Shown here piece by piece: positions 18,613-25,158 of a stretch of DNA of 64,000 bases. The stretch lies in contig JAFKFL010000009.1 in assembly GCA_017308235.1 (NCBI GenBank), positions 389,545 through 453,544 on the forward strand, given 5' to 3'. Position 1 is the stretch's first letter. The number at the start of each line of letters is the position of its first letter. A model generated the notes under the pieces. That model saw only the letters and a list, made by a program, of their open reading frames with translations, was not told the DNA's origin and ran no database searches. The stretch comes from Alphaproteobacteria bacterium (GTDB taxonomy: Bacteria; Pseudomonadota; Alphaproteobacteria; Reyranellales; Reyranellaceae). The position numbers and the translations under genes are program-made.

Positions 18613-18643
18613 GGGCCGTTTTCTTTGGGCCGATTTCTTTGGG
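18602..18643 (+). repeat. three tandem 14-bp repeats before the first RDD gene
   Basis: CCGTTTTCTTTGGG occurs at 18602-18615 and 18616-18629 and as CCGATTTCTTTGGG at 18630-18643, directly followed by the ribosome-binding site GGAGGAA. The repeats are head to tail without spacers. They lie in the leader of the first RDD gene. It may be a slippage product or a binding array. Confidence 0.9.
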
Positions 18644-18656
18644 GGAGGAAGTCGTC

Positions 18657-19214
18657 ATGACCAACGCGCCGAATACCGGGCCTGTCGCGCCGCCACCGCC
18701 GGTCTGGAACGGTCAATCCTCAGCCGCTGGTACGCAGCAATATGCCGGCTTCTGGCTGCGGGTGGTCGCTTCCATCATCGATACGATCATCCTGATCATC
18801 ATCGGCTATATCGTGGGGATCTTCCTCCCCGGGCCGACGCCACCCTCCGCCGACGATGTCGTTGGCAATCTCGACCTGGTTGCCCAGCAAGGCGTGGCCA
18901 AGCTGGCTGTGCTCACCCTCGTGGCCTGGGCCTACTACGCCTTCCAGGAAAGCTCATCGGCGCAAGCGAGCCTCGGCAAGCGGCTGCTCGGCATCCGAGT
19001 ATCGTCGGAGAATGGCACGAAGCTTACCCTCGGCACGGCGAGCCTCCGGGCCTGGCCACTTTATGCCGCCAATATCGGTTTCCTGATCTTCGCGTGGCTG
19101 GGCTGGCTGGTCATGCTGGCCGGCCTGGCGTCCTGCGTCGCCGTTGCTTTCAACCCTCGCAAGCAAGGCCTGCACGACAGCATGGCCAAGGCGCTCCTGA
19201 CCAAGGTTCGTTAA
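18657..19214 (+). CDS. RDD-family membrane protein (paralogue 1)
   Basis: 185 residues. A proline-rich cytoplasmic lead (VAPPPPVWNG) precedes the RDD domain: YAGFWLRVVASIIDTIIL with the Arg and Asp that name the family, a second helix, LGKRLLGIRVSS, and a hydrophobic third region (GFLIFAWLGWLVMLAG). The C-terminal KQGLHDSMAKALL is a family signature. RDD proteins are of uncertain function; some are implicated in ion exchange or in membrane-protein quality. Start ATG 18657 follows GGGGGAGGAA. It is a tandem paralogue of the next gene and sits between leuC and leuD. Confidence 0.88.
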   Translation: MTNAPNTGPVAPPPPVWNGQSSAAGTQQYAGFWLRVVASIIDTIILIIIGYIVGIFLPGPTPPSADDVVGNLDLVAQQGVAKLAVLTLVAWAYYAFQESSSAQASLGKRLLGIRVSSENGTKLTLGTASLRAWPLYAANIGFLIFAWLGWLVMLAGLASCVAVAFNPRKQGLHDSMAKALLTKVR

Positions 19215-19234
19215 ATCCCCGAGGGAGATCCGAC

Positions 19235-19744
19235 ATGACGAATACATCGAATACCGGCAGCACGCCCCCGCCAGCCCCGGTATGGGATGCGCGTCCCACC
19301 GGCGCCGGCCAGGTACGATACGGCGGGTTCTGGATCCGCGTCGTGGCGTACATAATCGACGCGATCGTGCTGAACGTCGCTTTCGCCATCATCGGCATGG
19401 TCGTGGGCGTCAGCCTGATTCCGGCCGATCCGACCAAGCTCGACGCGGAAGTTATGTCGAAGATGGGGGTCTTCGAACTCGTCGCCCTGGTGGTGACCTG
19501 GCTTTACTTTGCGCTGCTGGAAAGCTCAGAACGTGGCGCGACCATCGGCAAGATGGCGATGGGCCTGCGGGTGGTCGACGAACAGGGGAACCGGATCTCC
19601 TTCGGCAGGGCCACCGGACGTTTCTTTGCGAAATTCGTGTCCGGCATCATCCTGTTGATCGGCTACATCATGGTCGCCTTCACGGAGCGAAAGCGGGCCC
19701 TGCACGACATGATGGCGGGCACGCTGGTGATCAAAGCCCGCTGA
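19235..19744 (+). CDS. RDD-family membrane protein (paralogue 2)
   Basis: 169 residues with the same plan as the gene 20 bp upstream: start MTNTSNTG (compare MTNAPNTG), a proline-rich lead ending PAPVW, then YGGFWIRVVAYIIDAIVL, a second helix pair, TIGKMAMGLRVVDEQGN, and the closing RKRALHDMMAGTLVIK. The matching N-termini point to tandem duplication followed by divergence of the membrane core. GAGGGAG precedes ATG 19235. No known link to leucine synthesis. Confidence 0.88.
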   Translation: MTNTSNTGSTPPPAPVWDARPTGAGQVRYGGFWIRVVAYIIDAIVLNVAFAIIGMVVGVSLIPADPTKLDAEVMSKMGVFELVALVVTWLYFALLESSERGATIGKMAMGLRVVDEQGNRISFGRATGRFFAKFVSGIILLIGYIMVAFTERKRALHDMMAGTLVIKAR

Positions 19745-19818
19745 AACAGCGCGCCTTGCGGATAACTTGACGGGACCGGCGAAAGCCCGTTAATTCCGGC
19801 CTTTCGCGAGGGGTTTCC

Positions 19819-20433
19819 ATGGAAAAATTCACGACGCTGCGCGGCGTCGCCGCACCGCTGCCGATGGTCAATATCGACACCGATATGATCATCCCGAAGA
19901 ATTTCCTGAAAACCATCAAGCGCACCGGCCTGAAGGACGGGCTGTTCTACGAGTTGCGCTGGACGCCCGATGGCCAGAAGAAGGATTTCGTTCTCGATCA
20001 GCCGGCCTACCAGAACGCCAAGATCATCGTCGCCGGCCCCAATTTCGGCTGCGGATCGAGCCGCGAGCATGCGCCCTGGGCACTGCTCGACTTCGGCATC
20101 CGCTGCGTCATCTCCGAGAATTTCGCCGACATCTTCTACAACAACTGCTTCAAGAACGGCATCCTGCCGATCAAGGTGCCGAAGGACGTCATCGCCAAGC
20201 TGATGGACGATGCGAGCCGCGGCTCCAACGCGGTCATCGAGGTCGATCTCGAGAAGCAGGAGATCAAGGGTCCCGACGGCGGCACCGTCCATTTCGACAT
20301 CGACCCCTTCCGCAAACATTGCCTGCTGAACGGCCTCGACGACATCGGTCTTACGATGGAGAAGAAGTCGGAGATCGACGACTTCGAGGCGCGCCAGAAG
20401 GAAGCCCAGCCCTGGCTGCACTCTGCCGCCTGA
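19819..20433 (+). CDS. leuD: 3-isopropylmalate dehydratase, small subunit
   Basis: Partner of LeuC. The swivel domain shows [20 protein letters not shown] near the N-terminus and the substrate-binding [14 protein letters not shown], then [11 protein letters not shown]. 204 residues, the normal length. It starts at ATG 19819 after CGAGGGG and is followed by leuB 28 bp later. Confidence 0.97.
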   Translation: MEKFTTLRGVAAPLPMVNIDTDMIIPKNFLKTIKRTGLKDGLFYELRWTPDGQKKDFVLDQPAYQNAKIIVAGPNFGCGSSREHAPWALLDFGIRCVISENFADIFYNNCFKNGILPIKVPKDVIAKLMDDASRGSNAVIEVDLEKQEIKGPDGGTVHFDIDPFRKHCLLNGLDDIGLTMEKKSEIDDFEARQKEAQPWLHSAA

Positions 20434-20461
20434 TACCGCATTAACCCGAGAGAAGAAGACA

Positions 20462-21580
20462 ATGGCGTCAAACCGCAATCTGCTGGTGCTGCCTGGCGAT
20501 GGCATCGGCCCCGAAGTCATGAACGAAGTGCGCAAGATCATCGCCTGGATGGGCAAGAAGCGCGCGGTCGGCTTCGACATCAAGGAAGACGTGGTGGGCG
20601 GCGCGGCGCTCGACAAACACGGCGTGCCTCTCTCGGACGATGCGATGAAGGCGGCCCTCGAGGCCGACGCGGTGCTGTTCGGCTCGGTCGGCGGCCCGAA
20701 ATGGGACACCGCCGACTTCAGCAAGAAGCCCGAGCGCGGTCTCCTGCGCCTACGCAAGGAGATGGATCTGTTCGCCAACCTGCGCCCGGCCAAGGTGTTC
20801 GACGCGCTGGTCGATGCCAGCTCGCTCAAGCACGAGATCGTCAAGGGCCTCGACATCATGATCATCCGCGAGCTGACGAGCGGCGTGTATTTCGGCGAGC
20901 CGCGCGGCCGGCAGACCAACGCCAAAGGCGAGGTCGAGGCGTTTGATACGCAGCGCTACACCGCGGGCGAGATCCGCCGCGTTTGCGCCGTGGCGTTCGA
21001 ACTCGCCCGCAAGCGCAAGAACAAGGTGCTGTCGGCCGAGAAGGCCAACGTCATGCACACCGGCGTGCTGTGGCGCGAGGAGGCGACCAAGCTGCACAAG
21101 GAGAAATACTCCGACGTGAAGCTGGAGCACATGTACGCCGATGCGCTCGCCATGCAGCTCCTGCGCGCGCCCAACCAGTTCGACGTCATCGTCACCGACA
21201 ACCTGTTCGGTGACATTCTCTCGGACGAGGCCTCGATGCTGACGGGCTCGCTCGGCCTCTTGCCCTCGGCCTCGCTGGGCGCACCCGATGCGACCGGCCG
21301 GCGCAAGGCACTCTATGAACCGATCCACGGCAGCGCGCCCGATATCGCGGGCAAGGGGCTCGCCAACCCGATCGCCGAGACGCTCTCCTATGCCATGATG
21401 CTGCGTTACTCCTTCGACCTCGGCAACGAAGCCGACCTGGTCGAGAAGGCGGTCGAGAACGTGCTGGCCGCGGGCTATCGCACCGGCGACCTGCTGGTCG
21501 GCAAGGCCCAGGGCGTCAAGAAAGTCGGCACCCAGGAGATGGGCGACGCGATCGTGAAGGAACTCGATCGACTGGTCTGA
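20462..21580 (+). CDS. leuB: 3-isopropylmalate dehydrogenase
   Basis: NAD-dependent oxidative decarboxylation of 3-isopropylmalate, the third step of leucine synthesis. [10 protein letters not shown] at the start, [33 protein letters not shown] (substrate arginines), [30 protein letters not shown] (metal aspartates) and [14 protein letters not shown] (NAD site) are all in place. 372 residues. leuA is not in this window. Confidence 0.97.
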   Translation: MASNRNLLVLPGDGIGPEVMNEVRKIIAWMGKKRAVGFDIKEDVVGGAALDKHGVPLSDDAMKAALEADAVLFGSVGGPKWDTADFSKKPERGLLRLRKEMDLFANLRPAKVFDALVDASSLKHEIVKGLDIMIIRELTSGVYFGEPRGRQTNAKGEVEAFDTQRYTAGEIRRVCAVAFELARKRKNKVLSAEKANVMHTGVLWREEATKLHKEKYSDVKLEHMYADALAMQLLRAPNQFDVIVTDNLFGDILSDEASMLTGSLGLLPSASLGAPDATGRRKALYEPIHGSAPDIAGKGLANPIAETLSYAMMLRYSFDLGNEADLVEKAVENVLAAGYRTGDLLVGKAQGVKKVGTQEMGDAIVKELDRLV

Positions 21581-21601
21581 TCGAGTGGCCTGATCTCTTC
21601 C

Positions 21602-21673
21602 GGACCGCGGGCTTCCAGCCCGCTCACTCGGCGCATTCACATGCGCCTTGAGCGCGCAGGATGCACGCGGTCC
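21602..21673. repeat. cloverleaf-like palindromic element, type C
   Basis: Outer arms GGACCGCG (21602-21609) and CGCGGTCC (21666-21673) enclose two hairpins: GGGCT-TCC-AGCCC (21609-21621) and GCGCAT-TCAC-ATGCGC (21631-21646). The second hairpin is identical, base for base, to one inside the element at 49400-49415. It fills most of the gap between leuB and the anti-sigma gene, which converge, so it may also end transcription. Confidence 0.8.
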
Positions 21674-21679
21674 AAAAGA

Positions 21680-22477
21680 TTACCGATCGGGCCCTTCGGC
21701 GGTGTTGACGGCCTTGACGAAGGCCGACATCTCCGCCGGCTCCATGTCCGACACGGCGCGCATCTCGAAGCCGCCATGCCGCCATTGCGCCAGTACGAAG
21801 CCATCGCGTTGCGCGACATCGGCCGGCGAGTCGCTGTCCGACCCGGCCGGCCAGAGCGTCAACGCCACCTTGTGCTGGCCATGGCTATAGACCAGGACCG
21901 CCACCTTGCGACCGTCGAAGATATCGACCCGGCCGCCCAGCAGCGGGAAACCCCCGGTGGTGAGATCGCGCACCGGCGGCGAATACGAGATCTTCCCGGC
22001 GAACCACGGCTTCACCGTGTGGCGGTCCGACGACACGACGTCGACCGGATGGTCACTCGAGGCAACGCGCACGAAGCCCGCCGTCAATTCGTCGGCGTCG
22101 CGCCTGCCTTGCATGGAAGACATCCCGCCCAGCCAGCCAATGCTGACGGCCACGATCAGACTGGCGGCCATCGCCGCCCAGCGCATCGAGGGACGCGGCA
22201 GGATCGTGGTAGCGGCCACCGGCCTCGCCGCAGGCACTACCGGCTGGGACTTGCCGGCAATGGACCGCAGCTCGCGTTCGATACGGGCCCGCAGCAGGTC
22301 CGGCACAGGCTCGGCCGGCAGGTCGTGCAGCAGGCCACTCAGGGCCCGGGCATCTTCCAGGCGCTGGCGGCATTCCGGGCAAAGTTCCAGGGCACGCTCG
22401 AACGCAACGCAGTCGGTCGCCGACATCTCGCCGTCGAGGTAGACGTCGACCATCGTCTCACAGGTCGCGCAGTCCAT
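21680..22477 (-). CDS. membrane-bound anti-sigma factor with modified zinc-finger motif
   Basis: Predicted to hold the ECF sigma factor encoded just upstream at the inner membrane. The N-terminal ZAS-like domain has Cys3, Cys6, Cys23, Cys33 and Cys36 (LCPECRQRL). The usual His of HxxxCxxC is Ala29 here. A single membrane helix (WAAMAASLIVAVSIGWL) divides it from a C-terminal region of about 150 residues presumed periplasmic. ATG 22477, after GGAAGGAGAG, lies 20 bp inside the sigma gene, so translation is coupled. 265 residues. Confidence 0.8.
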   Translation of the reverse strand: MDCATCETMVDVYLDGEMSATDCVAFERALELCPECRQRLEDARALSGLLHDLPAEPVPDLLRARIERELRSIAGKSQPVVPAARPVAATTILPRPSMRWAAMAASLIVAVSIGWLGGMSSMQGRRDADELTAGFVRVASSDHPVDVVSSDRHTVKPWFAGKISYSPPVRDLTTGGFPLLGGRVDIFDGRKVAVLVYSHGQHKVALTLWPAGSDSDSPADVAQRDGFVLAQWRHGGFEMRAVSDMEPAEMSAFVKAVNTAEGPDR

Positions 22478-23006
22478 GGTCTCTCCTTCCAAGGCGGCCC
22501 TTGAGGTCACCCGCCAGCTTTTCCCTCGCGCGCGCCAGGCGCGACATCACGGTTCCGATCGGCAGATCAAGCACCGCCGCAATCTCCTTGTATGTGAAAT
22601 CCTCGATCTCCCTCAGGACGAGGATCTCACGCGCTTCGGCCGGCAGTGCCGCCAGGGCTGCGGCCACATGTCGCCGCCTGTCGACTGCCATCACCGACTG
22701 CTCCGGATCCGGCCGGTCGTCGGCCTTATTCTCAACCACGTCCAACGGCTGTTCACCGGCCTGACGCTGCCGCATGTCGTGCCAGGTATTGCGCACGATC
22801 CGCAGCAGCCACGGCCTGGCTTCCCCACCCCGGAAGGCATGGAAGTAACGCAGGGCTCGCAACATTGCCTCCTGCGCCACGTCCTGGGCCTGCACTGGGT
22901 CTCGAGTCAGCCACCGTGCAAAACCATAGGCGGCATCGAGATGCGGTAGCATCACGGACCGAAACCGCTCGACCGTGTCTCCATCGGGTTCCAGCGTGTT
23001 CGACAT
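22458..23006 (-). CDS. ECF-type RNA polymerase sigma factor
   Basis: Region 2 (DVAQEAMLRALRYFHAF, ARPWLLRIVRNTW) and region 4 (LPAEAREILVLREIEDFTYK, then EIAAVLDLPIGTVMSRLARA) are both clear, with no sigma-70 regions 1 or 3. An in-frame ATG at 23015 would leave almost no leader after the predicted promoter, so I prefer ATG 23006 (182 residues); the choice is not certain. It forms an operon with the anti-sigma factor and is divergent from the metallophosphoesterase gene. Matching promoters on both sides suggest it controls itself and that operon. Confidence 0.9.
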   Translation of the reverse strand: MSNTLEPDGDTVERFRSVMLPHLDAAYGFARWLTRDPVQAQDVAQEAMLRALRYFHAFRGGEARPWLLRIVRNTWHDMRQRQAGEQPLDVVENKADDRPDPEQSVMAVDRRRHVAAALAALPAEAREILVLREIEDFTYKEIAAVLDLPIGTVMSRLARAREKLAGDLKGRLGRRDHGLRDL

Positions 23007-23025
23007 ACCGTCCATAGGACAAGAT

Positions 23026-23051
23026 TACCGTCTGGCCGTCGAACTTATTCC
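23026..23051 (-). promoter_or_regulatory. predicted ECF promoter of the sigma/anti-sigma operon
   Basis: On the minus strand GGAATAA (23051-23045) is followed after exactly 14 bp by CGGTA (23030-23026). The same two boxes with the same spacing face the other way at 23080-23105. Twin boxes flanking an autoregulated ECF gene are what one expects of -35/-10 elements read by that sigma factor. Confidence 0.65.
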
Positions 23052-23079
23052 ACCCCCACGGCACGGCAGGCCGGCGACC

Positions 23080-23105
23080 GGAATAAACCGGAGAGGCCCC
23101 CGGTA
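23080..23105 (+). promoter_or_regulatory. predicted ECF promoter of the metallophosphoesterase/cupredoxin operon
   Basis: GGAATAA (23080-23086), 14 bp, CGGTA (23101-23105), identical in both boxes and in spacing to the divergent sigma-gene promoter. The ATG at 23136 lies 31 bp downstream, leaving room for a short leader with GGAGG at 23126-23130. Confidence 0.65.
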
Positions 23106-23135
23106 TGGCCAGCATCAACCATGCCGGAGGGCATC

Positions 23136-24017
23136 ATGAAGCAAACCGATCGCCGCGATTTCCTGAAGCTCGCCGGAATGGCGGGCGTGACATTCACTGC
23201 CGGGCTATTCCCCGGCCGCGAGGCCGCGGCGCAAGCCGGTGGCGACTTCCATTTCGTGCAGTTTTCGGACACCCACTGGGGCTACAAGGGTGCCGCCAAT
23301 CCGGACGCCGAGCATACGCTGGAGAAGGCCATCGTCACGGTGAACGGGCTCGCCAAGCAGCCCGACTTCATCGTCTTCACCGGCGACCTCACCCATACGA
23401 CCGACGATCCCAAGGAGCGGCGCAACCGTATGAAGCGCGTGAAGGAGATCATCGGCGAGCTGAAGGTCAAGGACGTCCGCTTCATGCCGGGCGAGCATGA
23501 CGCCTCGCTCGACAAGGGTGAAGCCTACAAGGAGATCTTCGGCGACACCCACTACACCTTCGACCACAAGGGCGTGCACTTCATCGCCCTCGACAACGTC
23601 TCCGATCCGGGCGCCAAGCTCGGCGACGAGCAGCTCGCCTGGCTGGCGGCCGACCTCAAGAAGCACAAGCCCGACGACCGGATCGTCGTCTTGACGCATC
23701 GCCCGCTGTTCGATCTCCAGCCCTCCTGGGACTGGGCCACCGCAGACGGTGCCAAGGCGATCGACCTCCTGATGCCCTATCAAAACGTCGTGGTGTTCTA
23801 CGGCCACATCCATCAGGAGAACAACCACATGACGGGCCACATCGCCCATCATGCGGCGAAGTCGCTGGTCTTCCCGCAGGCGACCCCCGGTCCGGATGCA
23901 CCGCCGCGTCGTCCGCCGCCGCCGCCCTATGACGCCTCGCAGAAGAATCTGGGCACGCGCGACATCTCGATGGCCAAGGCCGTCACCTTCGTCGAGTTGC
24001 CCGTCACCAAGGCGTAG
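23136..24017 (+). CDS. Tat-exported calcineurin-like metallophosphoesterase
   Basis: A 293-residue secreted phosphoesterase. The N-terminus MKQTDRRDFLKLAG is a twin-arginine signal, cleaved near AAAQA (about residue 34). Metal-site motifs: FSDTH (Asp45, His47), FTGD (Asp84), GEHD (119-122), LTHRPLF (His188) and YGHIH (His224, His226). The usual Asn of GNHD/E is Glu120. The C-terminal part holds a proline stretch (PPPPPYD). ATG 23136 is chosen for the GGAGG five bases upstream over ATG 23121. The cupredoxin gene follows 4 bp later. Substrate unknown. Confidence 0.88.
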   Translation: MKQTDRRDFLKLAGMAGVTFTAGLFPGREAAAQAGGDFHFVQFSDTHWGYKGAANPDAEHTLEKAIVTVNGLAKQPDFIVFTGDLTHTTDDPKERRNRMKRVKEIIGELKVKDVRFMPGEHDASLDKGEAYKEIFGDTHYTFDHKGVHFIALDNVSDPGAKLGDEQLAWLAADLKKHKPDDRIVVLTHRPLFDLQPSWDWATADGAKAIDLLMPYQNVVVFYGHIHQENNHMTGHIAHHAAKSLVFPQATPGPDAPPRRPPPPPYDASQKNLGTRDISMAKAVTFVELPVTKA

Positions 24018-24021
24018 ACAG

Positions 24022-24375
24022 ATGAAACGCAGATACTTCATCGCGCTGCTGGTCGCCGGCAGCGCGGCCGGAGGGGTCGCGCGCCTCGAAGCCGCGACAA
24101 CGAGAGAAGTCGAGGTCATTGCCGAGAAGTTCGACTACACGCCCGACATGATCAAAGCGAAGGTCGGCCAGCCGCTCACCTTCGTGCTGACCTCGGTGGA
24201 CCGCATCCACGGCTTCAAGATGCCCGACTTCGGCGTTCGGACCGACATCGTGCCAGGCGTGGACACGCGGGTGACCATCACGCCCACCAAGGTCGGCAAA
24301 TTCGCGTACTTTTGCGACGTGTTCTGCGGCGACGGCCACGAGGAGATGGCGGGCACGCTCGTCGTCGAGGCCTGA
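24022..24375 (+). CDS. small periplasmic cupredoxin with a CuA-type ligand set
   Basis: A 117-residue exported protein (signal about residues 1-25, ending LEAA) with a single cupredoxin domain. The ligand loop is CDVFCGDGHEEM: Cys98, Cys102, His106, Met109, with His63 (RIHGFKMPD) upstream. C-x3-C-x3-H-x2-M plus a distant His is the binuclear CuA pattern of cytochrome oxidase subunit II and N2O reductase, not that of blue copper proteins, which have one cysteine. It has no membrane helices beyond the signal. It shares an operon with the phosphoesterase. Role inferred as copper binding or electron transfer. Confidence 0.88.
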   Translation: MKRRYFIALLVAGSAAGGVARLEAATTREVEVIAEKFDYTPDMIKAKVGQPLTFVLTSVDRIHGFKMPDFGVRTDIVPGVDTRVTITPTKVGKFAYFCDVFCGDGHEEMAGTLVVEA

Positions 24376-24384
24376 CACCGGCCC

Positions 24385-24419
24385 GCCGCCGGACAGCAGC
24401 TGGGGAGCTGTCCGGCGGC
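24385..24419 (+). terminator. strong hairpin after the cupredoxin gene
   Basis: Perfect 13-bp arms GCCGCCGGACAGC (24385-24397) and GCTGTCCGGCGGC (24407-24419) with a 9-nt loop, ten bases after the stop codon. There is no T-run, so it may act as an mRNA 3' stabiliser or a Rho-assisted terminator. The rest of the gap to 24622 shows nothing recognisable. Confidence 0.55.
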
Positions 24420-24622
24420 AACGGGGCGCCAATCCATCGGCGTCCTTTCGATTACATCCTGCGGACGGCGCCCGTCGCGGTGCACTCGCTGAAATCCGCA
24501 GCCCCTTCGCAGCGTTCACGTTCGTTGGACGCGTAAGCGACCCACAGCAGTCGCCATCGGCAAGCCCAAGCAGCCTGCCGGACGATCCATCAGAAGCCTC
24601 AGCGCCTTCAAAGGATGAGATC

Positions 24623-24955
24623 ATGAAACCGGTTCACCTCTTTCTTTTCCTGATCGGCCTCAGCAGCCTGTTCACCGCGTCGTCGCTTGCCGCCGACAGC
24701 GAGCTCGCACGCTCGCGACGGATGTTGCGCGACGCGCCGTCCGACATCGTAGCGCTCGCGGAACGCGCGATCGGGTGCCGGCGCCTGGCCACCGTCGAAG
24801 TAAAGGACGAAGCAAGCGACGCCAGAGTCGAGGCCGCGTTCAAGACCTATAGATGCAACACGCTCGAAGCGGACGTCGCGTCGCTGCGACGCAAGTATGC
24901 TGATTCCGAATCGGACCTCAAAGACATCGACGTGGCGTACAACTTCGGTCTTTGA
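24623..24955 (+). CDS. small secreted protein of unknown function
   Basis: 110 residues. A clear signal peptide (FLFLIGLSSLFTASSLAA) is followed by a charged, helix-prone mature part with just two cysteines (Cys52 in IGCRRLA, Cys78 in YRCNTL), which could form one disulfide. I do not recognise the family. It reads from ATG 24623, preceded by AAAGGATGAG. It lies between the copper/phosphoesterase operon and the porin on the same strand, with its own gaps on both sides. Confidence 0.6.
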   Translation: MKPVHLFLFLIGLSSLFTASSLAADSELARSRRMLRDAPSDIVALAERAIGCRRLATVEVKDEASDARVEAAFKTYRCNTLEADVASLRRKYADSESDLKDIDVAYNFGL

Positions 24956-24960
24956 CCAAC

Positions 24961-25006
24961 GTCGCGTTGAGTCGAAACGCGACGATGTCGCGTTGAGTCG
25001 AAACGC
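24961..25006. repeat. 20-bp direct repeat, period 26 bp
   Basis: GTCGCGTTGAGTCGAAACGC occurs at 24961-24980 and again, without mismatch, at 24987-25006. The six bases between are GACGAT. It follows the small secreted protein gene and precedes the porin promoter region. Only two copies exist, so it is not a CRISPR; it could be a regulator site or a local duplication. Confidence 0.9.
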
Positions 25007-25065
25007 ACACGACGTACACAGTCCTACACGTTCGCTTGATCACGCGCGGAAGAATCGAATCCGAC

Positions 25066-25091
25066 GGAATAGCCATCGCGACCCTTCAGTA
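25066..25091 (+). promoter_or_regulatory. possible ECF promoter of the porin gene
   Basis: GGAATAG (25066-25072), 14 bp, CAGTA (25087-25091). It differs by one base in each box from the GGAATAA-N14-CGGTA pair at 23.0-23.1 kb and keeps the spacing. It ends 67 bp before the porin ATG. Confidence 0.35.
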
Positions 25092-25158
25092 GTCCCCCAC
25101 GAGTGCCTGCCGACGATCGACATGCGTCGGCATACAGAAACGCAGTGGAGGGATAATA

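Noticed and set aside
18602..18643. CRISPR-like array
   Set aside because: Three 14-bp copies without spacers; no cas genes nearby.
24385..24419. Classical intrinsic terminator
   Set aside because: The hairpin is strong but no T-run follows, so I list it only as a possible terminator.
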